Assembly (NCBI RefSeq): GCF_015704865.1
Contig: NZ_JADQTO010000001.1
Location: 310,001-374,000 of the forward strand
Reading direction: 5' to 3'
Source of the DNA: Actinoplanes aureus
GTDB lineage: Bacteria > Actinomycetota > Actinomycetes > Mycobacteriales > Micromonosporaceae
DNA: 64,000 nucleotides
In this document: one piece after another, positions 27,560 through 35,882 of the stretch
Layout of the letters: each line of letters opens with the position of its first letter
How positions within the stretch are numbered: position 1 is the first letter of the stretch
Notes under the pieces: model-generated
Seen by the model: the letters and a program-made list of their open reading frames with translations, nothing else
Databases searched by the model: none
Told to the model about the DNA's origin: nothing
Position numbers and translations under genes: made by a program

Positions 27560-27597
27560 CACACCATTTTCTTGATGACAAGCTTCTCGAACAAGTT

Positions 27598-27615
27598 TAT
27601 CTTTACATCGAGATA
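27598..27615. promoter_or_regulatory. Candidate MarR operator for EamA
   Basis: TATCTTTACATCGAGATA is an imperfect inverted repeat with TATCT/AGATA ends. Similar ATC-TCGA-type sites occur near MarR-type regulators. It lies between the divergent MarR and EamA starts, in AT-richer DNA that also holds likely -35/-10 elements. Confidence 0.6.
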
Positions 27616-27636
27616 CTTTCTATCGAGGGAGTTCCG

Positions 27637-28923
27637 ATGCGGATCCTGCTGGTCACGGCGCTCACCCCCGCCGTGTGGGGGACGACGTACGCGGTGACGA
27701 CCGAGTTCCTCCCGCCCGGGCGGCCACTGCTCAGCGGTCTGCTGCGGGCCCTGCCGGCCGGGCTCCTGCTGCTGGCGATCACCCGGGAGCTGCCCAAGGG
27801 GGCGTGGTGGTGGAAGTCGGCGGTGCTCGGGGCACTCAACATCGGGATCTTCTTCGCGTTGCTCTTCGTCACGGCGTACCGGCTGCCCGGTGGCATGGCG
27901 GCGGTTCTGGGCGCGGTGCAGCCGCTGCTGGTGGCCGGGCTCAGTGTGCTTCTGCTGGCTGAGCGGGTGGCTGTGCGTACCGTGCTCGCGGGTGTGCTCG
28001 GCGCCGCCGGCGTCGGCCTCGCCGTGCTCACCGCGAGCGCCCGGCTCGACGCGATCGGCGTGGTCGCCGGGCTGGCCGGTGCCGCCTCGATGGCGTTCGG
28101 CCTGGTTCTCACCAAGCGGTGGGGCCGGCCCGCGGTCTCCCTGCTGACCGCGACCGGATGGCAGCTCACCGCAGGCGGCCTGCTGCTCATCCCGATCACG
28201 CTGATGGTCGAGGGAGTGCCGGGGTCGCTCTCCGCGACGAACCTCGCGGGGTACGCCTACCTGTCGCTGATCGGGACGGCGCTGGCGTACACGATCTGGT
28301 TCCGCGGTCTGGAGCGCCTGCCCGCTTCGCGGGTCTCGCTGCTCGCCCAGCTGTCACCGGTGACCGCCACCCTGGTCGGCTGGGCCGCGCTCGGGCAGTC
28401 GCTGACCCCGGTGCAGCTGGCCGGCATGGTTCTCGCGGCCGGTGCCGTCATGTGGGGACAGTCAACGCATGTCCGCGCTGGTCACCACCCGGTTCGGGAA
28501 GCCGGTGCGAGCGGCGCGCAACATGGCCCGGCCGACCGCGTCGGTGGTGGTCACGTGCTTCGGGACCACGCGTCGCAGGATCGGCAGGAGCGGCGCGGTG
28601 AGGGCGTAGGCGGTGTTGTACCAGCCGGTCTTCGATCGGACGCCGTAGGTCGGCTGGATGAAGCCGGGGCGGAAGGCGTAGCCGTTCGGGAAGAGCGCCA
28701 TGATCTCGTTCTCGGTGCGGCCCTTGACCCGGGACCACATGAGCCGGCTGTTCGGGTCGGTGCCGGCTCCGGAGACGTAGACGAAGGTGAGGTCCGGGTT
28801 CAGCCTCGCCAGCGGACGGGCGGCCGCCATCGGGAAGTCGTAGGAGATCCGGGTGTAAGCGGCCTCGTCCATGCCGACCGAGGAGACGCCGAGGCAGTAG
28901 AAACAGGCGTCGTAACCCGATAG
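27637..28923 (+). CDS. EamA/DMT-family transporter with run-on C-terminus
   Basis: The first 275 residues form a normal EamA transporter of ten membrane helices, beginning MRILLVTALTPAVWGTTYAV and ending LAGMVLAAGAVMWGQ at 28461. The expected stop is absent. The frame stays open for another 153 codons to a TAG at 28921, running antisense through the convergent NAD(P)-binding gene. The extension is hydrophilic, rich in Gly/Arg/Asp, and looks like antisense of that gene. Either the stop was lost or the assembly has an indel near 28461. The substrate is a small metabolite exported or imported across the inner membrane; its MarR neighbour suggests induced efflux. Confidence 0.85.
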   Translation: MRILLVTALTPAVWGTTYAVTTEFLPPGRPLLSGLLRALPAGLLLLAITRELPKGAWWWKSAVLGALNIGIFFALLFVTAYRLPGGMAAVLGAVQPLLVAGLSVLLLAERVAVRTVLAGVLGAAGVGLAVLTASARLDAIGVVAGLAGAASMAFGLVLTKRWGRPAVSLLTATGWQLTAGGLLLIPITLMVEGVPGSLSATNLAGYAYLSLIGTALAYTIWFRGLERLPASRVSLLAQLSPVTATLVGWAALGQSLTPVQLAGMVLAAGAVMWGQSTHVRAGHHPVREAGASGAQHGPADRVGGGHVLRDHASQDRQERRGEGVGGVVPAGLRSDAVGRLDEAGAEGVAVREERHDLVLGAALDPGPHEPAVRVGAGSGDVDEGEVRVQPRQRTGGRHREVVGDPGVSGLVHADRGDAEAVETGVVTR

Positions 28924-29106
28924 GTCCGCCTCGATCGAGGTCAGATCGGCCAGGTCGGTGAGAATGGCCTCGTGCAGCTTCGGGTGGTGCAGGCCGGTGG
29001 GCGTACGGGTCACCGCCAGCACCCCGGTCACGTCCGGCGCGAGCAGGCACTCCCGCAGCACGCCCTGACCCACCATCCCGGTCGCCCCGAAGACGATCAC
29101 GCGCAT
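28462..29106 (-). CDS. NAD(P)-binding HTATIP2/NmrA-like protein
   Basis: This gene encodes 214 residues of an atypical short-chain dehydrogenase fold. The N-terminal nucleotide motif GATGMVGQGVL is clear, and YDACFYCLGVSS is the typical mid-domain segment. VYVSGAGTDPNSRLMWSRVKGRTENEI holds the SDR-like Lys region. Such proteins (DUF2867/HTATIP2-like, epimerase-type) act on or sense NADPH; the substrate is unknown. The start is ATG 29106. The gene is divergent from the SWIM operon by 50 bp and its 3' part is overlapped antisense by the EamA run-on frame. Confidence 0.85.
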   Translation of the reverse strand: MRVIVFGATGMVGQGVLRECLLAPDVTGVLAVTRTPTGLHHPKLHEAILTDLADLTSIEADLSGYDACFYCLGVSSVGMDEAAYTRISYDFPMAAARPLARLNPDLTFVYVSGAGTDPNSRLMWSRVKGRTENEIMALFPNGYAFRPGFIQPTYGVRSKTGWYNTAYALTAPLLPILRRVVPKHVTTTDAVGRAMLRAARTGFPNRVVTSADMR

Positions 29107-29156
29107 GCCCGCTCCTCCGATGCGAAAACGTCGTACCCCGGGCCTAGGGTCTCATC

Positions 29157-32100
29157 GTGCCCGTTGAACGATGGTCCATCCCCCAGGTCGAGGCTCTCGC
29201 ACCCGACCCCGGCTCGCTCCGGAACGCACGGGGCGTCACCGGTCAGTTCTCCGCGACGGGCCGGCTAGACGAGATCCTCTGGGGCCTCTGCCGGAGCTAT
29301 CAGGTGGCGGCCGACCTGGCCGGTCCGGCGTTCAAGTGCTCCTGCCCGAGCCGCAAGATCCCCTGCAAGCACGTGCTCGGGTTGCTGCTGGTCTGGGCCA
29401 CCTCCGGCGTCGGTGGCGGGCCGGCACCCGAGTTCGCCACCACCTGGCAGGCGGCACGGGCGGCGCGGGCCAAGCCACGCGCCGCGTCCACACCCGATCC
29501 GGTGGCCGCAGCGAAACGGGCGCAGGAGCGGGCCGACCGGGTGACCGGCGGCATGACCGAGTTGCGCCGCTGGCTCGACGACCAGGTGGAGCAGGGGCTG
29601 GCCGGTTTCGCCCGGGCCGGCCGGCAGACGTTCGAGCCGATGGCGGCCCGCCTGGTCGACGCGCAGGCCCCGGGTCCGGCCGGTGCGCTCCGGCGGCTCT
29701 CCGGCGTCGCCGGCATCGGCCCGCAGTGGGCCGACCGGGTTCTCGGCGAGCTCGCGATGCTCCGGCTGCTGGTCACCGCGCATGACCGGCTCGACTCGCT
29801 CGCGGCACCCCTGGCCGCGACCGTGCGTTCCCGGATCGGCTTTCCCACCTCGACCGATGACGTCCTGTCCGGTCCCCGCGTCACCGACCGCTGGCAGGTC
29901 CTCGGCCAGACCGAGTCCGACGACGGCGCGCTGACCACCCGGCGCACCTGGTTGCGCGGCGCCGCGACCGGCCGGTTCGCGCTGGTGCTGTCGTTCGCGG
30001 CACCCGGCCAGGCGCTCACCGCCGACCTGGTGCCGGGCACCGAATTCCGCGGCGACCTCTGCTTCTACCCCGGCTCGGCACCGCTGCGCGCGCTCGTCGC
30101 CGAGCGCGTCTCCGCCGCCGAGCCCTTCGCCTCGCCCGACGGCGCCGGCCCGATCCGGGCGGCTCTCTCCGGCTGGGCGTCGATCCTGGCCGCGGAGCCC
30201 TGGCGGTTCGACGCACCGATGCTGCTCGCCGATGTCATCCCGGCGTCCGATGGTCACCTGGTGGACGCGGCCGGCGATGCCCTGCCGCTGGCGCCCGGCC
30301 ACGGTGAGCCGTGGTGGCTGCTCGCCGCGGCGGGCGCGGCGCCGGCGACAGTGGCCGCGGAGTGGTCGCCGGCCGGGCTGCGGCCCCTGGCCGCCTGGGT
30401 GGACGGCTCCTTCGTGCCCGCGGGTGCGCCTGTTCCGGCTTTCGGGGCGCGGCGCGCGCCGGAGTTGCCGCCGGAGCTGCTGGCGGCGGCTCTGGTGGGC
30501 ACCGGGCGGCGGCCGTGGGCCAGCGAGACGGTGCACGCCGGGTCACTGGTGGTCGAGATGGGCGCTGCGGCCACTGGGCCGGCCGTCGCCGGCGCCCCGG
30601 CGGGTGGGCCGGCCGCCGCGAGCGGCCCGGCGGGCGAGGTCCCTCCTGGCGTGACCGGTGGAGGGTGGTCGGCGGCTTCGGCGCTGCTGGAGGCCGCTGC
30701 GGTTGCTCTGACCTGCCGCCGGGCCGGCATCGTTCCGGAGATCGGCCGGGTGCCGGTTCCCGCCGCGCCCGCGGAGACCGCCCCGCTTCTGCCTTCCGCC
30801 GCTTCGGCCCGGCTGGCGCGGATCCTCGGCGGTGGGGCGCCCGGCGGGAGCCATCTGGAGCAGGAGCTCCTGGCGCAGTGGCTGGCGGCGGCCGCCGCCC
30901 GCGGTGGCCTCGTGCCACCGGCGATGCTTCCGGCCCTGCTCGACGCCGGCCGGCGCAACACCACGATCCGCACCGAGCTGGCCCTGGTGGCCGGGCGGCG
31001 CGGCGCCTGGCTGGCCGAGCAGCGCGGCGACTGGAGCTGGCTCCTCGACGAGGCCGTCCCGGTGAGCATCGCGGACTGGCACACCGCCACCGGTTCCGAG
31101 CGGCTCAGCCACCTGGCCGCGCTGCGGCGCACGGATCCGGACCAGGCCAGGGAGCTCGTGGAGAGCGACTGGAGGAGCGAGTCCTCGGAAAACCGGGCCC
31201 GCTTCCTCACCACCTTCGCCACCGGGCTGTCGCTACGGGACGAGCCGTTGCTGGAGACCGCGCTCGACGATCGCCGCAAGGAGGTTCGCGAGGCTGCGCT
31301 GGATCTCCTCCGGCAGCTGCCGGGCGCACAGCTCGGCCGCCGGATGGCGGAGCGGGCGCATGCCGCCGTCCGGCTGATCGGCTACGCATCGCCCGGGCGG
31401 CCGCGCGCCGCCTCCCCGCCCAGCCCGGCGCCCGCCGCCTCCCCGCCCAGCCCGGCGCCCGCCGCCGCTTTCCCGGCCGGCCCGGCGCGCGCCGCTGTTT
31501 CGCCGCCTGGCCCGGCGCGGCTGGTCGTCGAGCCGCCGGAGGAGCTGGATCCGGCGTTGCGCCGGGATGGGGTCGGTGCCGCGCCGGTGCGCGGCATCGG
31601 TGCTGGGGCGTGGCTGCTGGAAGAGGTGGTGGCGGGCACTCCGCTGGAGACCTGGACCGAACTGGAGCCGGCCGGTTACCTGGCGGTGGCCCGCGGCCAC
31701 GACTGGGCCAACCCGCTGCTGCACGGCTGGGCCAAGGCCGCCGTCACACAGCGCAACGCTGCCTGGGCGGTCGCGCTGCTCGAAACCGACTCCGGCACAC
31801 TGCGAGAGGCGGTGCGCTGGGACCTGCACCTGGTGCTGCCACCGGACCGGCTGGCCGGGCTCGCCGCCGACGCGCTGCGGGCCGGGGACGGCTCCGCTCA
31901 TCGGCTCCTCGCCCTGCACCCGGGCCCGTGGCCGGACCATCTCGCGGCCACCGTGCTGGAGACGGTCGCGGCCCGGGCGCGTACCGATCGGCACACCTGG
32001 CAGCTCGGCGAGCTGTGCCGGACCGCCGCGCTCGCCATGCCCCCGGCGTACGCGGATCTGGCCGGGCGGCTCGCCGCCCAGCTGGACCAGCTCGTCGACC

Positions 32101-32177
32101 CGACCCGGGTGCGGCCGGTGACCGACCTGGCCCGCACCCTCACCTACCGCCACGAGATGCTTCAGGAGCTTCAGTGA
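29157..32177 (+). CDS. SWIM zinc-finger protein fused to DUF5691-like domain
   Basis: This gene encodes 1006 residues. Residues 1-430 form a SWIM protein; the zinc ligands are C61, C63, C70 and H72 in CSCPSRKIPCKH. From about residue 437 the sequence ELLAAALVGTGRRPW starts a second region that resembles DUF5691, which is usually a separate neighbouring gene. A Pro/Ala linker made of a 27-bp tandem repeat lies at residues 750-785, and the end is helical. GTG 29157 has no Shine-Dalgarno; a TAGGGT -10 box 7 nt upstream suggests a leaderless transcript. SWIM proteins bind DNA or protein. It is the first of five coupled genes with MoxR and VWA proteins. Confidence 0.8.
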   Translation: MPVERWSIPQVEALAPDPGSLRNARGVTGQFSATGRLDEILWGLCRSYQVAADLAGPAFKCSCPSRKIPCKHVLGLLLVWATSGVGGGPAPEFATTWQAARAARAKPRAASTPDPVAAAKRAQERADRVTGGMTELRRWLDDQVEQGLAGFARAGRQTFEPMAARLVDAQAPGPAGALRRLSGVAGIGPQWADRVLGELAMLRLLVTAHDRLDSLAAPLAATVRSRIGFPTSTDDVLSGPRVTDRWQVLGQTESDDGALTTRRTWLRGAATGRFALVLSFAAPGQALTADLVPGTEFRGDLCFYPGSAPLRALVAERVSAAEPFASPDGAGPIRAALSGWASILAAEPWRFDAPMLLADVIPASDGHLVDAAGDALPLAPGHGEPWWLLAAAGAAPATVAAEWSPAGLRPLAAWVDGSFVPAGAPVPAFGARRAPELPPELLAAALVGTGRRPWASETVHAGSLVVEMGAAATGPAVAGAPAGGPAAASGPAGEVPPGVTGGGWSAASALLEAAAVALTCRRAGIVPEIGRVPVPAAPAETAPLLPSAASARLARILGGGAPGGSHLEQELLAQWLAAAAARGGLVPPAMLPALLDAGRRNTTIRTELALVAGRRGAWLAEQRGDWSWLLDEAVPVSIADWHTATGSERLSHLAALRRTDPDQARELVESDWRSESSENRARFLTTFATGLSLRDEPLLETALDDRRKEVREAALDLLRQLPGAQLGRRMAERAHAAVRLIGYASPGRPRAASPPSPAPAASPPSPAPAAAFPAGPARAAVSPPGPARLVVEPPEELDPALRRDGVGAAPVRGIGAGAWLLEEVVAGTPLETWTELEPAGYLAVARGHDWANPLLHGWAKAAVTQRNAAWAVALLETDSGTLREAVRWDLHLVLPPDRLAGLAADALRAGDGSAHRLLALHPGPWPDHLAATVLETVAARARTDRHTWQLGELCRTAALAMPPAYADLAGRLAAQLDQLVDPTRVRPVTDLARTLTYRHEMLQELQ
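31407..31460 (+). repeat. 27-bp tandem repeat encoding a Pro/Ala linker
   Basis: Two exact copies of a 27-bp unit (31407-31433, 31434-31460) plus a partial third encode PPSPAPAAS repeats inside the SWIM-DUF5691 gene. The reading frame is kept, since 27 is a multiple of three, so copy number can vary without harming the protein. Confidence 0.9.
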
Positions 32178-33235
32178 CCGCACTGCGACCGCACGCCGAG
32201 GACCAGTACGCCGAGGAGCTGTCCCTGCTCGCTGCCGCCGACGACCGGCCGCGTCCGCCGGGCTGGCGGCTGTCGCCGCAGGCCGTGGTCACCTACCTGC
32301 TCGGCGACGGCGCCAAGATCTCCCCGAAGTACGTGGGCCCACGCCGCCTCATCGAGGTCGCGGTCGCCACCCTCGCCACCGACCGGGCGCTGCTGCTGCT
32401 CGGCGTACCGGGTACCGCGAAGACCTGGGTCTCCGAGCACCTGGCGGCGGCCGTCTCCGGCGACTCGACGCTGCTGGTGCAGGGCACGGCGGGCACCGCC
32501 GAGGAGGCGATCCGGTACGGGTGGAACTACGCCCGCCTGCTCGCCGAGGGCCCCACCGACGCCGCCCTGGTGCCGAGCCCGATCATGCGGGCCATGCGGA
32601 CCGGCGCGATCGCGCGACTCGAGGAGCTGACCCGGGTCCCGTCCGACGTGCAGGACGCCCTGATCACCATCCTCTCCGAGAAGACGTTGCCGGTGCCGGA
32701 GCTGAACACGGAGGTGCAGGCTCAGCGCGGGTTCAACCTGATCGCCACCGCCAACGACCGGGACCGCGGGGTGAACGAGCTGTCCAGCGCCCTGCGCCGC
32801 CGGTTCAACACCGTGGTGCTGCCGATGCCGGCCAGCGCCGACGACGAGGTGGAGATCGTCGCCCGGCGGGTCGCCCAGCTCGGCCGTTCGCTGGAACTGC
32901 CGGAGGTGCCGGCCGCGCTGGAGGAGATCCGCCGGGTCGTCACGGTCTTCCGCGAGCTGCGGTCCGGGATGACCGAGGACGGCCGGACCAAGCTCAAGTC
33001 CCCCACCGGCACGCTCTCCACCGCGGAGGCCATCTCGGTGGTCACCAACGGGATCGCGCTCGCCGCCCACTTCGGCGACGGCACCCTGCACCCCGGCGAC
33101 GTGGCCGCCGGGATCGTCGGCGCCGTGATCAAGGACCCGGTCTCCGACGGTGTCGTCTGGCGGGAGTACCTGGAGACCGTCGTCCGCGAGAGGGACGGCT
33201 GGCGCGACTTCTACCGGGCTGCCCGCGATGCCTGA
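32174..33235 (+). CDS. MoxR-family AAA+ ATPase
   Basis: This gene encodes 353 residues of the MoxR group of AAA+ chaperone-like ATPases. Walker A is GVPGTAKT (residues 77-84). The expected Walker B segment reads IARLEELTRVP, with Glu-Glu in place of the usual Asp-Glu. Sensor 1 is LIATANDRDRG and the arginine-finger region is LSSALRRRFNTV. GTG overlaps the SWIM stop by GTGA. MoxR proteins act with a VWA partner to remodel or load metal/cofactor into targets; here the VWA partner is encoded three genes on. It is therefore probably the motor of the complex. Confidence 0.92.
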   Translation: MTALRPHAEDQYAEELSLLAAADDRPRPPGWRLSPQAVVTYLLGDGAKISPKYVGPRRLIEVAVATLATDRALLLLGVPGTAKTWVSEHLAAAVSGDSTLLVQGTAGTAEEAIRYGWNYARLLAEGPTDAALVPSPIMRAMRTGAIARLEELTRVPSDVQDALITILSEKTLPVPELNTEVQAQRGFNLIATANDRDRGVNELSSALRRRFNTVVLPMPASADDEVEIVARRVAQLGRSLELPEVPAALEEIRRVVTVFRELRSGMTEDGRTKLKSPTGTLSTAEAISVVTNGIALAAHFGDGTLHPGDVAAGIVGAVIKDPVSDGVVWREYLETVVRERDGWRDFYRAARDA

Positions 33236-35657
33236 ACGGTTCTACGGGATCCGGCACCACGGGCCCGGCTCGGCCCGGGCCGTGGTCCGCGAGTTGGACG
33301 CGCACCCGCCCGGCGTGCTGCTGGTCGAGGGCCCACCAGAGGCCGACGACCTGGTGCGCTGGGTGGCGGACGAGGGTCTGGAACCACCGGTCGCGCTGCT
33401 GGGGTACGCGGTGGACGATCCGGGACGGGCCGCGTTCTGGCCGTTCGCCGTCTTCTCCCCGGAATGGCAGGCGATCAGCTGGGCGGTCCGGCACGACGTG
33501 CCGGTGCGGTTCTTCGATCTTCCGTACGCGTACCGGGTCGCCCCCCGCTCCGGCCCGGCCAGGGACGTCCCGCCGCAGCCCGCCGACTCTCTCTTCTCGG
33601 CGGCCGCAGACGTCGAGGCTCCGGAATCGGCGCCGGTGCGGCCGGTCGATCCGATCGGGGAGCTGGCCGCCGCAGCCGGGTACGACGATCCGGAACGCTG
33701 GTGGGAGGACGTCGTCGAGCACCGGGGCGTGCCGGTCTTCGAGGCGATCGCGGAGGCGATGACGGCCATCCGGGAGAGCGCGCCGGAGGATCCGGACGAT
33801 CTGCTCCGCGAGGCGTACATGCGGACGGTACTGCGGGAGGAGCGGCGCCGGCACGACGACATCGCGGTGGTGTGCGGGGCCTGGCATGTGCCGGCGCTCG
33901 CCCGCAAGGTGCCGGTCAAGGACGACACCGCGCTGCTCAAGGGCCGCCGCAAGGGGAAGGTCGCGATCACCTGGGTGCCGTGGACGTACGGGCGGTTGGC
34001 GTCCTGGTCCGGTTACGGCGCGGGGGTGCGGTCGCCGGGGTGGTATCACCACCTGTTCACGTCGGCTGACGAGGTGGTGCCGCGGTGGCTGGTGGACGCG
34101 GCGGGGGTGTTGCGCGCGGAGGGCGTACCGACGTCGTCGGCGCACGTCATCGAGGCGACCCGGCTCGCTGAGGCCCTCGCTACGCTGCGGGGACGGCCCC
34201 TCGCCGGGCTGGCCGAGGTCACCGAGGCCGCCGAGGCGGTGATGTGCGACGGCGAACCGCTCCGCACCGAGCTGATCTCCCGGCGCCTGGTCGTCGGGGA
34301 ACGCCTCGGCGCGGTGCCCGACGAGATGCCGGCCGTCCCGCTCGCCCGCGACCTCACCGCACAGCAGCGTTCGGTACGCCTCAAGCCGGAGCCCACCGAG
34401 CGCACCCTCGACCTGGACCTGCGCCGCGACAACGACCTGCGCCGCAGCCGGCTGCTCCACCGGCTCCGGGTCCTGGACGTGCCGTGGGGCGAGCGCACCA
34501 CCCGGCGGAGCACCGGAACGTTCCGGGAGGAGTGGCGGATCCGCTGGCAGCCGGAGTTCGCGGTGCGGCTGGTCGAGGGCAGCATGTGGGGCACGACGGT
34601 GGTCGCGGCGGCGACCGCCCGGGTGACCCGGCAGGCCCGGGCCGCGAGCAGTCTCGCCGAGGTCACCGGGCTCGTGGAGACCTGCCTGCTGGCGGATCTG
34701 GCGGACGCGTACCCGGCGGTGCTCGCCGCCTTGGACACCCGGGCCGCGCTCGATGCGGACGTGCACCACCTGATGGCGGCGATCCCCGCGCTCGCCCGGA
34801 CCCTGCGGTACGGGGACGTACGGCGTACCGATGTGGCCGGGCTCGCCACGGTGACCGCCGGGCTGCTCGGCCGGGTCTGCGCCGGGCTGCCGTCGGCGGC
34901 CGGCTCGCTCTCCGACGACGCGGCGAAGCAGTTCCGTGACGGTGTGGACGGCGTGCACCAGGCGGTGGGACTGCTCGCCGACGAGAGGCTGCGCGAGCTG
35001 TGGTTCACCACGATCGAGTCGCTGGCCACGCGGCCCGACCTGCACGGCTTGCCGGCCGGCCGGCTGACCCGCCTGCTGCTCGACGCGGGCCGGCTGGACG
35101 CCGCCGAAGTCCGCCGCCGGATGCGGCTCCCGCTGACCGTGGGTACCCCGCCCGCCCACGCCGCGGCATGGGTGGAAGGATTCCTCTCCGGGGGCGGACT
35201 GCTGCTGGTGCACGACGACGCCTTGCTCGCGCTGGTCGACGACTGGCTGGCGGACATCCCGGCGGACGCCTTCGACGACGTGCTGCCGCTGCTACGCCGT
35301 ACTTTCGGTGGTTTCGACGCCGGCGAGCGGCGGGCCATCGGCGAGCGGGTGGCGGGTGACCGCGCGAAACGCGGGGCGGAAGCCGGCGCCGTTGATCCGG
35401 AGCGGGCGGCGACGGTGCTGCCGGTGCTCAGCGCCCTGCTCGGGCGCGAACTGCGTGCCGGGGGCTCGAATCCGTTCGCTCTTCCGCCCGTCGAGCCGGA
35501 CACTGTCCGCAACCGTGCGTCACGCCACCGTCCGGCCGCACCAATCCTTCCGCCCGCCCTTCCAACCCCCGGTCCGAAGACCGGCGACCCGGGCACACCC
35601 ACCTATAACACCCTCGGGCCCCATGCCGGCGGCCCGAGTTCATCGGAGGAAACATGA
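33228..35657 (+). CDS. DUF5682 family protein
   Basis: This gene encodes 809 residues. The N-terminus FYGIRHHGPGSARAVVREL and the VLLVEGPPEADDLVRW segment are typical of DUF5682. A GAWHVPALARKV segment in the middle recalls the GxxH motifs of EreA/ChaN/TraB-like proteins, which suggests a hydrolase or receptor-like role; this is inference. The C-terminus is Pro-rich and disordered. ATG overlaps the MoxR stop by 8 bp (ATGCCTGA). Its stop is overlapped by the next ATG (ATGA). It is probably a core partner of the MoxR/VWA complex. Confidence 0.8.
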   Translation: MPERFYGIRHHGPGSARAVVRELDAHPPGVLLVEGPPEADDLVRWVADEGLEPPVALLGYAVDDPGRAAFWPFAVFSPEWQAISWAVRHDVPVRFFDLPYAYRVAPRSGPARDVPPQPADSLFSAAADVEAPESAPVRPVDPIGELAAAAGYDDPERWWEDVVEHRGVPVFEAIAEAMTAIRESAPEDPDDLLREAYMRTVLREERRRHDDIAVVCGAWHVPALARKVPVKDDTALLKGRRKGKVAITWVPWTYGRLASWSGYGAGVRSPGWYHHLFTSADEVVPRWLVDAAGVLRAEGVPTSSAHVIEATRLAEALATLRGRPLAGLAEVTEAAEAVMCDGEPLRTELISRRLVVGERLGAVPDEMPAVPLARDLTAQQRSVRLKPEPTERTLDLDLRRDNDLRRSRLLHRLRVLDVPWGERTTRRSTGTFREEWRIRWQPEFAVRLVEGSMWGTTVVAAATARVTRQARAASSLAEVTGLVETCLLADLADAYPAVLAALDTRAALDADVHHLMAAIPALARTLRYGDVRRTDVAGLATVTAGLLGRVCAGLPSAAGSLSDDAAKQFRDGVDGVHQAVGLLADERLRELWFTTIESLATRPDLHGLPAGRLTRLLLDAGRLDAAEVRRRMRLPLTVGTPPAHAAAWVEGFLSGGGLLLVHDDALLALVDDWLADIPADAFDDVLPLLRRTFGGFDAGERRAIGERVAGDRAKRGAEAGAVDPERAATVLPVLSALLGRELRAGGSNPFALPPVEPDTVRNRASRHRPAAPILPPALPTPGPKTGDPGTPTYNTLGPHAGGPSSSEET

Positions 35658-35860
35658 TCGAGAAGCAGATCGAACCGGAGCGGACCGCAGCGGACGGGCC
35701 GGTGGTCGAGCAACGCCGGCCGCAGGTGCCGGACGTGTGGTTCAGCAGCCCTCCGGAAGAGGAGCCTCTCGACGAGAAGCCGAGCCTGGACACCGGCATG
35801 CAGATGCTGTTCAGCAGTTCGTCCCAGCAGACGCAGCCGACCACCCGGCAGGCGCCGTGA
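35654..35860 (+). CDS. Small operon protein
   Basis: This gene encodes 68 residues, acidic at the N-terminus and rich in Ser/Gln/Pro at the C-terminus (MQMLFSSSSQQTQ). It has no recognised domain. It is translated with its neighbours: GGAGG lies 5 nt before the ATG, and the ATG overlaps the DUF5682 stop. The size and position suggest an adaptor or an assembly factor of the MoxR/VWA complex, but nothing shows this. Confidence 0.65.
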   Translation: MIEKQIEPERTAADGPVVEQRRPQVPDVWFSSPPEEEPLDEKPSLDTGMQMLFSSSSQQTQPTTRQAP

Positions 35861-35882
35861 TCGACCCCGCACGGGAGGCGTG

